From assembly GCF_963678975.1 (NCBI RefSeq), contig NC_089281.1, forward strand, positions 29,848,559-29,912,558: a stretch of DNA of 64,000 nt. The letters are read 5' to 3'. The stretch comes from Dysidea avara. Taxonomy: Eukaryota; Porifera; Demospongiae; Dictyoceratida; Dysideidae. This document shows, piece by piece, positions 22,901-37,900 of this stretch; position 1 is the first letter of the stretch; every line of letters starts with the position of its first letter. The notes under the pieces are model-generated. The model ran no database searches. It was not told where the DNA came from and saw nothing but the letters and a program-made list of their open reading frames with translations. The position numbers and the translations under genes were made by a program.

Positions 22901-25900
22901 TTGTGAGAGGAAGGCTGCCTAGCATGTCTACCATGCCAAAATATGGCGAATTAAGTGTAAGTTGTTTATTAAGCTTATTTGTGTGCGTATGGGTTGTTAG
23001 TATGTTGTGTAGTGCGGGTTAATTTAGATACCATGGCTCACTTATGTGCTTCGATGTATATTGCACTTATATACACCACTCCTCCTCAGTCATCAGAAGT
23101 TTACTATTGATAAATCCCTTGGCTTCGCCTCAGGGTTTATCAACAGTAAACTTCCTCTGACTTTGGAGTCAGAGTGATTATAAGTGCAATACACCTCATA
23201 GCCATGGTTTTACATATCACATATAAAACAAGAGAGTTAAAACTAATGCAATTAAAATGAAGGAAGGTTTCAGCGGTAAAAAGTAGTAAAACAAGAAATA
23301 TGAATGATGGATTTCTCACGTCCAATGTAGAATAAACTATCAAATCATCATTGAAAGAACCTGTCACATTCCAACATAACATTGCAAACACACACAAGTG
23401 CATAATGTTGTACTAACTGACTAGGAAATATTATGATAGAAAGATCAGGAAATATCAACAGTGGCTTGTTGGTCTAGTGGCATGATTCTCGCTTAGGGTG
23501 CGAGAGGTCCCGGGTTCGACTCCCGGACAAGCCCTTTTTTCCCCCTTTTTTTTATATGTAGATGGATTACGCATAAGGCTAACATTGTCTTTATTTTAGA
23601 CAGCTACATTCTGAAGAAGGATTAAGTGTGATAATGCAGATATTGGACATTGATAATTGCCATTTTACACAGAATCATTTACAAGCCAAAATCATTCATT
23701 CATTCATTCTACTAACTACCTGCCTGCCTGATGCCTTCAGACAAGTGTAACTCAAGTAATAGTTAGAGACCCACCATGAGGATCTTTGTGATTTTAAAAA
23801 CCTGAGGCAAAGCCAAGGTTTTTTTAAAGCCATGAAGATCTGAATGGAGTCTCTAACTGACTTAGAAAATGGTGTGGGTGTATTTATACTAGTAGATAGA
23901 TGAATTGATTGTGGGTTTAGTAAAACATCAACATACTAGTAGATAGATTGATTGTGGGTTAAGTAAAATCATGTCATTATATCTTGCACAAAATATAAAC
24001 CCACAATCACTTTCTACATTGATAAAAGGAAGCTCACTGATCTAGCAGTTCAGTGATCAATTGTGAGATCTGCAATGCTACTCAGCACATCAGTGATCAT
24101 TAGTGAGGTGTGCTGTGTGTTGACTCCCTCAACTGGAGATAGGAGGTCTCATTTTAGAGAGGTCTCTTAAGGATTTTAAAAACCTCATTATCTCCCAAAG
24201 ATCAAAGGGTTTTATGCATACCATTTTCTAATAACGGTTAAGGCTACACACAGGCTTGATTTTTTCACTGCTAGCCACTGTTGAATGAAGCTGTCATATT
24301 TCACCATAATATTATTTGGTCTAACCAGTGAAGAAGACAACCACACAACACACAGAGTACATACAAGTATGTTGTACTAACTGACTAGGAAATGTTATGC
24401 TAGAAAGATCATGAAATAACAACAGTGGCTTGTTGGTCTAGTGGCATGATTCTCGCTTAGGGTGCGAGAGGTCCCGGGTTCGACTCCCGGACAAGCCCAT
24501 TCTTTTTTTTACCAACTGTCAATAGATCAAGACAACAATCAACACTGTAATATTTTTAGACGGCTGAAATTTCAAGAGTAAGGAAGAAGATTGAGCTCTT
24601 TGCAATGATAAAGGTTCAACGATCTCAATAACATTAGTAATCAATTACTACGCAAAACATATCATAACCGACAGCAGGACTCAAGTTGGGTTCACAAGCA
24701 TTTTACTTTTCATTCAGTTGTCACATGTAAACAACACTGTTACCCAGAAACTATGACAATGAATGGCAGTCACAGTGATCATTTGATGTGTGATCCATCA
24801 CTATAAACGGTAATAGCATTTATAGACATATACATTCTATCTTGGTGCATTAAGGTACAATAACTCGGAATCCATCACTACTGCCTATATCTAGTTCCTG
24901 CAATAACACTGCATGTGAACTTGAGCAATAAACAGTCAAGTTTGTTGGTTAGCCTAATCCCCAACTGCTCACACGTGAAAGTCATCTGGTAATATCGTTG
25001 TTGGAAGTACATGTGACTCTTACACTTGGGCAATACTTAAAACTAGTTGTACCTGTGCAAATTGTGCTTGTTGCTAAAATCATTGTTACTACTATTGTGT
25101 GAATATAATACTGTATGCATTTGAATTTATCATGCAAGGAGTAATCACATCATTATATGATTCGGTATATAATATTTGACGTGCATGCATGCATGCATGA
25201 GATTCTACAATGTGTTGCTCTTTTTGAGTGACAAACAAATGTCACAATTGGGATGGTGTTGAAGTGGTGTTGAGTATGTGTACTCCACTTAATTTGGATG
25301 ATTATGGTTAGGTTATGTGATGGTGTTGCACAAACTAACATAATAGAGTATCTGAGTGTGATCATATCTGGGCAACTGATCTTTGGCTTACTGTCAGAGG
25401 CATATCAATATTATTAATGGTTGTTGAATCACCACAAAGAGCTATTCTAATTCAACTTGCATTACACATACAGTAGATCAGTGGTCATATATAATTCTAT
25501 TGATTTATTAATTTGTTGTCAGTATGTGTTCTATTAGAGTAACTGAAATGAGTTCCATTCTTCATCCTAGTCAAGGTACTGACTGTTCTGTTGTTATAGT
25601 TATTGCTGTGTTGTATTCATTACTTTGTTCTGCTGTGATGTGTATAATAAACAAGAGGATCAAGATCAATTATACTGATGCTATTATTTGCAAGATTCTG
25701 CCATTGACTTGGCCTGTACCTACAGTTTGAAACTTGAATTGTAATTCTAATTTGTGTGTACTATTTTGTTATTCTTTGTGTGTGGCGGACTGTTGTGTTG
25801 TTTATTTATTGCATAGCAGCAAAGTGTGTATATATATTTATGTAATGTGTTATATTCAACTTAATCGGCTGTAAGCAAGAAGGTAATCTGCACTGATAGG

Positions 25901-28900
25901 GTGTTCAATACTGCTACTTAGTAATTAGTGGAAAGTGTGGTTGTATTGCTCAGACAGATATGTGTGATCTGGACCGTTTCCGTCTGGTGTTGCTGGTAAT
26001 CCTCCGTTTTAGGTCTGTCTGTAGTCCTTGACCTGTTTGTCTTCTTGTTGCAGTAGCTATACTTCGTCTAGCGCACAGCGGTGTAGGCCTCAGGATGTCT
26101 ATCCTTGTTGTGGACAGCGCAGCAGGGTGCAGAGTGTGCATTGCCAGCGAGTCTTCCTTGTGTATTCTCTGTCAAGTAGCCTGATAGGAATGATCATCAC
26201 TCATAGACTTGCCACACCCACTAGGGAACTCTCCTCTTAATACTGGTGGGTGTGTTTGCCGGATGATAGTGTACACACCAGATCACATAGATAGTTAGAT
26301 AGTTAAACCATGACGTCATCTGATTTCTATTAGCAACACGTGTATACTGGAATGCCGTATACGCGTATCATAAACTTGTAATGGCCATTAACAGTGATAA
26401 GTATCTCGCAACCAAGGTTAGCATGTAATGACAGACACGAAAACCACCTTATGACACATTGATTTGGACGGGTAGTTGGTCTAGTGAGTTTGAAGCTAAT
26501 CAGGGGAAAAACCAGGAAGGAGTTTGTGTTTGAAATTTTTATGGCCTCAATTTTCCGTTTCACATTCTGTCGTCCACAGGGGAGAGAAACGTCTAGTGTA
26601 GGCTGGGTTGGGGAAGGCTGGTAACAAGATAGGGGTCACCAGAAAGTTTTGGACAAATTTGTGTCCTCCTCAGGTAGTTACGGTGGTTTAAAGGGTATTT
26701 CCTGCAGTATAACAAATCGCCACCAATCCTGGATCAAACGATTCGTCTCAAATTTTAGATTTGAATGGTACCGATCTGATTGGAATCCGACCAAGAACAA
26801 AGAGGCAGTGCCAGAAAACAGTTAGAGAATTATTATATAAATAGATGTTTCATAATTGAAAAAAAATTCTCCATGAAAATCTTGAGAACACAATCTTTGA
26901 AAATTTACCAATAGCAATAACCAATCTACTACAATATGGCATACAGTTTATTAGTACTAAATTTTGAGGCCAAGAAGTCAAGCAGCTGCTGTGGAAGATG
27001 AAATTGCACATGGCTTCTTGTGTGCAGGGATACCATTTGCGATGACAGCATCTCCGAAGAGCTCTATTGCGAGCAAGAAATTAATGGACCATTATGCTGT
27101 TGAGAAATAGTTCAGTATAGACATCTTTTACACAGCAGCTGCTTTTAGGAAACTCGTGCAGTTTCAAAAAGATCACATGGCACATTCTAATTCAGTACCA
27201 AAATTCTTGTAGTTTAAAAGTAAACACTAAAATAAATTCCTAGCTATTAAAACACGTGGTATTCACGAGTCTTAATAATCGCAGTACAACATTGGGGCTT
27301 AGTGGGTATTTGGATAGTGCTGCACATAAGCATCAGATAGTGCTGCACATAAGCATCAGATAGTGCTACACATAAGCATCAGATAGTGCTACACATAAGC
27401 ATCAGATAGTGCTGCACATAAGCATCAGATAGTGCTACACATAAGCATCAGATAGTGCTACACATAAGCATCAGATAGTGCTACACATAAGCATCAGATA
27501 GTGCTACACATAAACATCAGATAGTGCTACACATAAGCATCAGATAGTGCTGCACATAAGCATCAGATAGTGCTACACATAAGCATCAGATAGTGCTGCA
27601 CATAAGCATCAGATAGTGCTGCACATAAGCATCAGATAGTGCTACACATAAGCATCAGATAGTGCTGCACATAAGCATCAGATAGTGCTACACATAAGCA
27701 ACAGATAGTGCTACACATAAGCATCAGATAGTGCTACACATAAGCAACAGATAGTGCTACACATAAGCATCAGATAGTGCTACACATAAGCAACAGATAG
27801 TGCTACACATAAGCATCAGATAGTGCTACACATAAGCATCAGATAGTGCTGCACATAAGCATCAGATAGTGCTACACATAAACATCAGATAGTGCTGCAC
27901 ATAAGCATCAGATAGTGCTACACATAAACATCAGATAGTGCTGCACATAAGCATCAGATAGTGCTACACATAAGCAACAGATAGTGCTACACATAAGCAT
28001 CAGATAGTGCTACACATAAACATCAGATAGTGCTGCACATAAGCATCAGATAGTGCTACACATAAGCATCAGATAGTGCTTCACATAAGCATCAGATAGT
28101 GCTACACATAAGCATCAGATAGTGCTGCACATAAGCATCAGATAGTGCTACAAATAAGCATCAGATAGTGCTACACATAAGCATCAAGGTTATGTACTTT
28201 GCTTTGTAAGAGTCCTTGGATTTGCTTGGCAAAACAGTGCAAACCACTGTTTCACACACTTAAGGCTCTTTCAAAACAAAATACATTTTCTTGATCAGAA
28301 GTCTACATGAAACACTCTCTGAATATTAGAGATGTGCGATGACTAATTTAGACATATCTCAATATTTCCTTTGAACTTCTCTCGATTATCTAACATATCT
28401 CGATAACTGAAACAATTATTTATTTTAGTAAACTGCCAATATTGTAACCAGTAAAGTGAGAAAATTGCAATTTTAAGACTATAAAAAAGTGAAAAATGTT
28501 AGTCTTAACGCTGTTCCCAAGTGGTAGGAGAGTTGGAGCCCCCAGGAGGTGCCTACATCATCAGGTATAAAAATAATTTACGGAAGTTTACTATTATCTA
28601 GATTAACAAACCTATAATCCTTATCTTGATAAGTCTTATGATATCTCGATAATCGAATATATCTAGATAATCGCACACCTCTACTGAATATCTACTGAGC
28701 CCTAGTAAACCCACTCCTAACCCTAACCCTAACCCTAACCCTAACCCACCCCTAGTTTTGTATTATGCCTATTGAGACTCACATGAAATTCCAAATAGCA
28801 ATATGTAATTAAAGTAAGCAGCTCACAACGCATGTTCTACGACAATGAACATGAGTATGTATTTAAATTTTGTATTAATTCTGTTAACAACATCCAGCAT

Positions 28901-31900
28901 TGATCTCAATAAAAAAAACCTTCATTTGTACCCTTTAGCTTGATTTTAGAGAGTGTTTTTTTAAGTCATGCAGTACATATATGTGCTAGTGTGTAGTTTT
29001 AGAAATAAAATAAGTCATGGGGTTGTCTGGGAGCTGAACCCAGAATCCCAAAGCGAGAATCATGCCACTAGACCAACAAACCACCATTACTGTAAAAGAA
29101 GATGTCTGTCCAGTGAAGAAGACAATCACACAACACACAGAGTACATACAAGTATGTTGTACTGACTGACTGGGAAATATTATGCTAAAAAGATAATAAA
29201 ACATCAACAGTGGCTTGTTGGTCTAGTGGCATGATTCTCGCTTAGGGTGCGAGAGGTCCCGGGTTCGACTCCCGGACAAGCCCATTTTTTTTTGCATTGT
29301 TAATTATTATAAACACCAGCAAGGATTAGCTCCCTTTTTAGGAATTGGAAAACAAGTACTACCATTCACTCTTGGTATTACCGAAGACTAACTGAACATG
29401 CATACTATACTCTAAACGATGAAATAAGCAGGATTAAAGTTTGTGTGAATTGGAGGAAGTTTGTAACTCACTATTCGACAGTATTACATCATTCAACGTT
29501 AGCCAAACTTTTATCCACTACACTGGTTACTTCACTACTAAACTATCATCTTGCAATTTACAATAGCCCACAATCCTGTCCTTAGCACAACAGTTAGCAT
29601 GGATATAACTACTCCTTGTAGTAAATGACCTACATTCTGTCCAACTGCACATACGTACACATGACATGTACACACTACACACGCATACACAAGCAAAAGT
29701 CTTAGTGACACAACGTTGCCTGGGCCACCTGCGTACCACTCAGTGCTATAAATCAAGTAAATCCTACATCATGTCGAACAGATATTGAAGATAAAAGCTG
29801 AGAAAGCCAAAATTCCACCACACAAAACAAGAGCAGTTAGGCACTCGCTTCCCCAATTATTACCAGTACAGCAGGGTAGACTACTTCACCAGTTAACACC
29901 AGGTCCCCATTAATACAGCTGGGTAGACTACTTCACCAGTTAACATCAGGTCACCATTAATACAGCTGGGTAGACTACTTCACCAGTTAACATCAGGTCA
30001 CCATTAATACAGCTGGGTAGACTACTTCACCAGTTAACACCAGGTCACCATTAATACAGCTGGGTAGACTACTTCACCAGTTAACACCAGGTCCCCATTA
30101 ATACAGCTGGGTAGACTACTTCACCAGTTAACATCAGGTCACCATTAATACAGCTGGGTAGACTACTTCACCAGTTAACACCAGGTCACCATTAATACAG
30201 CTGGGTAGACTACTTCACCAGTTAACACCAGGTCACCATTAATACAGCTGGGTAGACTACTTCACCAGTTAACATCAGGTCACCATTAATACAGCTGGGT
30301 AGACTACTTCACCAGTTAACACCAGGTCACCATTAATACAGCTGGGTAGACTACTTCACCAGTTAATACCAGGTCCCCATTAATACAGCTGGGTAGACTA
30401 CTTCACCAGTTAACACCAGGTCACCATTAATACAGCTGGGTAGACTACTTCACCAGTTAATACCAGGTCACCATTAATACAGCTGGGTAGACTACTTCAC
30501 CAGTTAACACCAGGTCACCATTAATACAGCTGGGTAGACTACTTCACCAGTTAATACCAGGTCCCCATTAATACAGCTGGGTAGACTACTTCACGAGTTA
30601 ACACCAGGTCACCATTAATACAGCTGGGTAGACTACTTCACCAGTTAACATCAGGTCACCATTAATACAGCTGGGTAGACTACTTCACCAGTTAACACCA
30701 GGTCACCATTAATACAGCTGGGTAGACTACTTCACCAGTTAACACCAGGTCACCATTAATACAGCTGGGTAGACTACTTCACCAGTTAATACCAGGTCCC
30801 CATTAATACAGCTGGGTAGACTACTTCACCAGTTAACACCAGGTCACCATTAATACAGCTGGGTAGACTACTTCACCAGTTAACACCAGGTCACCATTAA
30901 TACAGCTGGGTAGACTACTTCACCAGTTAACACCAGGTCACCATTAATACAGCTGGGTAGACTACTTCACCAGTTAACACCAGGTCACCATTAATACAGC
31001 TGGGTAGACTACTTCACCAGTTAACACCAGGTCACCATTAATACAGCTGGGTAGACTACTTCACCAGTTAATACCAGGTCCCCATTAATACAGCTGGGTA
31101 GACTACTTCACCAGTTAACACCAGGTCACCATTAATACAGCTGGGTAGACTACTTCACCAGTTAATACCAGGTCACCATTAATACAGCTGGGTAGACTAC
31201 TTCACCAGTTAACATCAGGTCACCATTAATACAGCTGGGTAGACTACTTCACCAGTTAACATCAGGTCACCATTAATACAGCTGGGTAGACTACTTCACC
31301 AGTTAACATCAGGTCCCCATTAATACAGCTGGGTAGACTACTTCACCAGTTAACACCAGGTCACCATTAATACAGCTGGGTAGACTACTTCACCAGTTAA
31401 CACCAGGTCACCATTAATACAGCTGGGTAGACTACTTCACCAGTTAATACCAGGTCCCCATTAATACAGCTGGGTAGACTACTTCACCAGTTAACACCAG
31501 GTCACCATTAATACAGCTGGGTAGACTACTTCACCAGTTAACACCAGGTCACCATTAATACAGCTGGGTAGACTACTTCACCAGTTAACACCAGGTCACC
31601 ATTAATACAGCTGGGTAGACTAATTCACCAGTTAACACCAGGTCACCATTAATACAGCTGGGTAGACTACTTCACCAGTTAATACCAGGTCCCCATTAAT
31701 ACAGCTGGGTAGACTACTTCACCAGTTAACACCAGGTCACCATTAATACAGCTGGGTAGACTACTTCACCAGTTAACACCAGGTCCCCATTAATACAGCT
31801 GGGTAGACTACTTCACCAGTTAACATCAGGTCACCATTAATACAGCTGGGTAGACTACTTCACCAGTTAACACCAGGTCACCATTAATACAGCTGGGTAG

Positions 31901-34900
31901 ACTACTTCACCAGTTAACACCAGGTCACCATTAATACAGCTGGGTAGACTACTTCACCAGTTAACATCAGGTCACCATTAATACAGCTGGGTAGACTACT
32001 TCACCAGTTAACACCAGGTCACCATTAATACAGCTGGGTAGACTACTTCACCAGTTAATACCAGGTCCCCATTAATACAGCTGGGTAGACTACTTCACCA
32101 GTTAACACCAGGTCACCATTAATACAGCTGGGTAGACTACTTCACCAGTTAATACCAGGTCACCATTAATACAGCTGGGTAGACTACTTCACCAGTTAAC
32201 ACCAGGTCACCATTAATACAGCTGGGTAGACTACTTCACCAGTTAATACCAGGTCCCCATTAATACAGCTGGGTAGACTACTTCACGAGTTAACACCAGG
32301 TCACCATTAATACAGCTGGGTAGACTACTTCACCAGTTAACATCAGGTCACCATTAATACAGCTGGGTAGACTACTTCACCAGTTAACACCAGGTCACCA
32401 TTAATACAGCTGGGTAGACTACTTCACCAGTTAACACCAGGTCACCATTAATACAGCTGGGTAGACTACTTCACCAGTTAATACCAGGTCCCCATTAATA
32501 CAGCTGGGTAGACTACTTCACCAGTTAACACCAGGTCACCATTAATACAGCTGGGTAGACTACTTCACCAGTTAACACCAGGTCACCATTAATACAGCTG
32601 GGTAGACTACTTCACCAGTTAACACCAGGTCACCATTAATACAGCTGGGTAGACTACTTCACCAGTTAACACCAGGTCACCATTAATACAGCTGGGTAGA
32701 CTACTTCACCAGTTAACACCAGGTCACCATTAATACAGCTGGGTAGACTACTTCACCAGTTAATACCAGGTCCCCATTAATACAGCTGGGTAGACTACTT
32801 CACCAGTTAACACCAGGTCACCATTAATACAGCTGGGTAGACTACTTCACCAGTTAATACCAGGTCACCATTAATACAGCTGGGTAGACTACTTCACCAG
32901 TTAACATCAGGTCACCATTAATACAGCTGGGTAGACTACTTCACCAGTTAACATCAGGTCACCATTAATACAGCTGGGTAGACTACTTCACCAGTTAACA
33001 TCAGGTCCCCATTAATACAGCTGGGTAGACTACTTCACCAGTTAACACCAGGTCACCATTAATACAGCTGGGTAGACTACTTCACCAGTTAACACCAGGT
33101 CACCATTAATACAGCTGGGTAGACTACTTCACCAGTTAATACCAGGTCCCCATTAATACAGCTGGGTAGACTACTTCACCAGTTAACACCAGGTCACCAT
33201 TAATACAGCTGGGTAGACTACTTCACCAGTTAACACCAGGTCACCATTAATACAGCTGGGTAGACTACTTCACCAGTTAACACCAGGTCACCATTAATAC
33301 AGCTGGGTAGACTACTTCACCAGTTAACACCAGGTCACCATTAATACAGCTGGGTAGACTACTTCACCAGTTAATACCAGGTCCCCATTAATACAGCTGG
33401 GTAGACTACTTCACCAGTTAACACCAGGTCACCATTAATACAGCTGGGTAGACTACTTCACCAGTTAATACCAGGTCCCCATTAATACAGCTGGGTAGAC
33501 TACTTCACCAGTTAACACCAGGTCACCATTAATACAGCTGGGTAGACTACTTCACCAGTTAACACCAGGTCACCATTAATACAGCTGGGTAGACTACTTC
33601 ACCAGTTAACACCAGGTCACCATTAATACAGCTGGGTAGACTACTTCACCAGTTAACACCAGGTCACCATTAATACAGCTGGGTAGACTACTTCACCAGT
33701 TAATACCAGGTCCCCATTAATACAGCTGGGTAGACTACTTCACCAGTTAACACCAGGTCACCATTAATACAGCTGGGTAGACTACTTCACCAGTTAATAC
33801 CAGGTCCCCATTAATACAGCTGGGTAGACTACTTCACCAGTTAACACCAGGTCACCATTAATACAGCTGGGTAGACTACTTCACCAGTTAACACCAGGTC
33901 ACCATTAATACAGCTGGGTAGACTACTTCACCAGTTAATACCAGGTCACCATTAATACAGCTGGGTAGACTACTTCACCAGTTAACATCAGGTCACCATT
34001 AATACAGCTGGGTAGACTACTTCACCAGTTAACACCAGGTCACCATTAATACAGCTGGGTAGACTACTTCACCAGTTAACACCAGGTCACCATTAATACA
34101 GCTGGGTAGACTACTTCACCAGTTAATACCAGGTCCCCATTAATACAGCTGGGTAGACTACTTCACCAGTTAACACCAGGTCCCCATTAATACAGCTGGG
34201 TAGACTACTTCACCAGTTAACATCAGGTCCCCATTAATACAGCTGGGTAGACTACTTCACCAGTTAACACCAGGTCACCATTAATACAGCTGGGTAGACT
34301 ACTTCACCAGTTAATACCAGGTCCTCATTAATACAGCTGGGTAGACTACTTCACCAGTTAACACCAGGTCACCATTAATACAGCTGGGTAGACTACTTCA
34401 CCAGTTAACACCAGGTCACCATTAATACAGCTGGGTAGACTACTTCACCAGTTAACACCAGGTCACCATTAATACAGCTGGGTAGACTACTTCACCAGTT
34501 AATACCAGGTCCCCATTAATACAGCTGGGTAGACTACTTCACCAGTTAACACCAGGTCACCATTAATACAGCTGGGTAGACTACTTCACCAGTTAACACC
34601 AGGTCACCATTAATACAGCTGGGTAGACTACTTCACCAGTTAACACCAGGTCCCCATTAATACAGCTGGGTAGACTACTTCACCAGTTAATACCAGGTCC
34701 CCATTAATACAGCACTTCCCCAGTTAATACCAGGTCACCATTAATACAGCTGGGTAGACTACTTCACCAATTAATACCAGGTCACCATTAATACAGCACT
34801 TCCCCAGTTAATACCAGGTCACCATTAATACAGCTGGGTAGACTACTTCACCAGTTAACACCAGGTCCCCATTAATACAGCTGGGTAGACTACTTCACCA

Positions 34901-37900
34901 GTTAATACCAGGTCCCCATTAATACAGCACTTCCCCAGTTAATACCAGGTCCCCATTAATACAGCTGGGTAGACTACTTCACCAATTAATACCAGGTCCC
35001 CATTAATACAGCACTTCCCCAGTTAATACCAGGTCACCATTAATACAGCTGGGTAGACTACTTCACCAGTTAACACCAGGTCACCATTAATACAGCTGGG
35101 TAGACTACTTCACCAATTAACATCAGGTCCCCATTAATACAGCTGGATAGACTACTTCACCAGTTAACATCAGGTCCCCATTAATACAGCTGGGTAGACT
35201 ACTTCACCAGTTAACACCAGGTCACCATTAATACAGCTGGGTAGACTACTTCACCAGTTAACATCAGGTCACCATTAATACAGCTGGGTAGACTACTTCA
35301 CCAGTTAACACCAGGTCACCATTAATACAGCTGGGTAGACTACTTCACCAGTTAACACCAGGTCCCCATTAATACAGCTGGGTAGACTACTTCACCAGTT
35401 AACACCAGGTCCCCATTAATACAGCACTTCCCCAGTTAATACCAGGTCACCATTAATACAGCTGGGTAGACTACTTCACCAATTAATACCAGGTCCCCAT
35501 TAATACAGCACTTCCCCAGTTAATACCAGGTCACCATTAATACAGCTGGGTAGACTACTTCACCAGTTAACACCAGGTCACCATTAATACAGCTGGGTAG
35601 ACTACTTCACCAATTAATACCAGGTCCCCATTAATACAGCACTTCCCCAGTTAATACCAGGTCACCATTAATACAGCTGGGTAGACTACTTCACCAGTTA
35701 ATACCAGATCCCCATTAATACAGCACTTCCCCAGTTAATACCAGGTCACCATTAATACAGCTGGGTAGACTACTTCACCAGTTAACACCAGGTCCCCATT
35801 AATACAGCTGGGTAGACTACTTCACCAGTTAATACCAGATCCCCATTAATACAGCACTTCCCCAGTTAATACCAGGTCACCATTAATACAGCTGGGTAGA
35901 CTACTTCACCAGTTAACACCAGGTCACCATTAATACAGCTGGGTAGACTACTTCACCAGTTAACACCAGGTCACCATTAATACAGCTGGGTAGACTACTT
36001 CACCAATTAACATCAGGTCCCCATTAATACAGCTGGGTAGACTACTTCACCAGTTAACATCAGGTCCCCATTAATACAGCTGGGTAGACTACTTCACCAG
36101 TTAACACCAGGTCACCATTAATACAGCTGGGTAGACTACTTCACCAGTTAACATCAGGTCACCATTAATACAGCTGGGTAGACTACTTCACCAGTTAACA
36201 CCAGGTCACCATTAATACAGCTGGGTAGACTACTTCACCAGTTAACACCAGGTCCCCATTAATACAGCTGGGTAGACTACTTCACCAGTTAATACCAGGT
36301 CACCATTAATACAGCTGGGTAGACTACTTCACCAGTTAACATCAGGTCACCATTAATACAGCTGGGTAGACTACTTCACCAGTTAACACCAGGTCACCAT
36401 TAATACAGCTGGGTAGACTACTTCACCAGTTAACACCAGGTCCCCATTAATACAGCTGGGTAGACTACTTCACCAGTTAATACCAGGTCCCCATTAATAC
36501 AGCACTTCCCCAGTTAATACCAGGTCACCATTAATACAGCTGGGTAGACTACTTCACCAATTAATACCAGGTCCCCATTAATACAGCACTTCCCCAGTTA
36601 ATACCAGGTCACCATTAATACAGCTGGGTAGACTACTTCACCAATTAACACCAGGTCCCCATTAATACAGCTGGGTAGACTACTTCACCAGTTAACACCA
36701 GGTCACCATTAATACAGCTGGGTAGACTACTTCACCAATTAACACCAGGTCACCATTAATACAGCTGGGTAGACTACTTCACCAGTTAACACCAGGTCAC
36801 CATTAATACAGCTGGGTAGACTACTTCACCAGTTAACACCAGGTCACCATTAATACAGCTGGGTAGACTACTTCACCAATTAACACTAGGTCCCCATTAA
36901 TACAGCTGGGTAGACTACTTCACCAGTTAACACCAGGTCACCATTAATACAGCTGGGTAGACTACTTCACCAGTTAACACCAGGTCACCATTAATACAGC
37001 TGGGTAGACTACTTCACCAGTTAACACTAGGTCCCCATTAATACAGCTGGGTAGACTACTTCACCAGTTAACACCAGGTCACCATTAATACAGCTGGGTA
37101 GACTACTTCACCAATTAACACCAGGTCACCATTAATACAGCTGGGTAGACTACTTCACCAATTAACACCAGGTCCCCATTAATACAGCTGGGTAGACTAC
37201 TTCACCAATTAACACCAGGTCACCATTAATACAGCTGGGTAGACTACTTCACCAATTAACACCAGGTCACCATTAATACAGCTGGGTAGACTACTTCACC
37301 AATTAACACCAGGTCACCATTAATACAGCTGGGTAGACTACTTCACCAATTAACACCAGGTCCCCATTAATACAGCTGGGTAGACTACTTCACCAATTAA
37401 CACCAGGTCACCATTAATACAGCTGGGTAGACTACTTCACCAATTAACACCAGGTCCCCATTAATACAGCTGGGTAGACTACTTCACCAGTTAACACCAG
37501 GTCACCATTAATACAGCTGGGTAGACTACTTCACCAATTAACACCAGGTCACCATTAATACAGCTGGGTAGACTACTTCACCAATTAACACCAGGTCACC
37601 ATTAATACAGCTGGGTAGACTACTTCACCAATTAACACCAGGTCCCCATTAATACAGCTGGGTAGACTACTTCACCAATTAACACCAGGTCCCCATTAAT
37701 ACAGCTGGGTAGACTACTTCACCAGTTAACACCAGGTCACCATTAATACAGCTGGGTAGACTACTTCACCAATTAACACCAGGTCACCATTAATACAGCT
37801 GGGTAGACTACTTCACCAATTAACACCAGGTCTGCAGACTGAGTAAAATGCACAGGCAAACAGACGTACACAAGGTTACACTAGATTACACAAAAGGTTA

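Noticed and set aside
25524-26563. Possible gene or solo LTR in the GC-richer part of the SNM1A intron
   Set aside because: No recognisable protein, no defined ends and no direct repeats; left as unassigned.
27313-28186. 23-bp array considered as a CRISPR array
   Set aside because: No spacers; pure head-to-tail repeat.
29849-37831. Long tandem array considered as a CRISPR array or as coding repeats
   Set aside because: Units are contiguous with no unique spacers. 47 is not a multiple of three and stop codons occur in all frames, and the setting is a metazoan intron.
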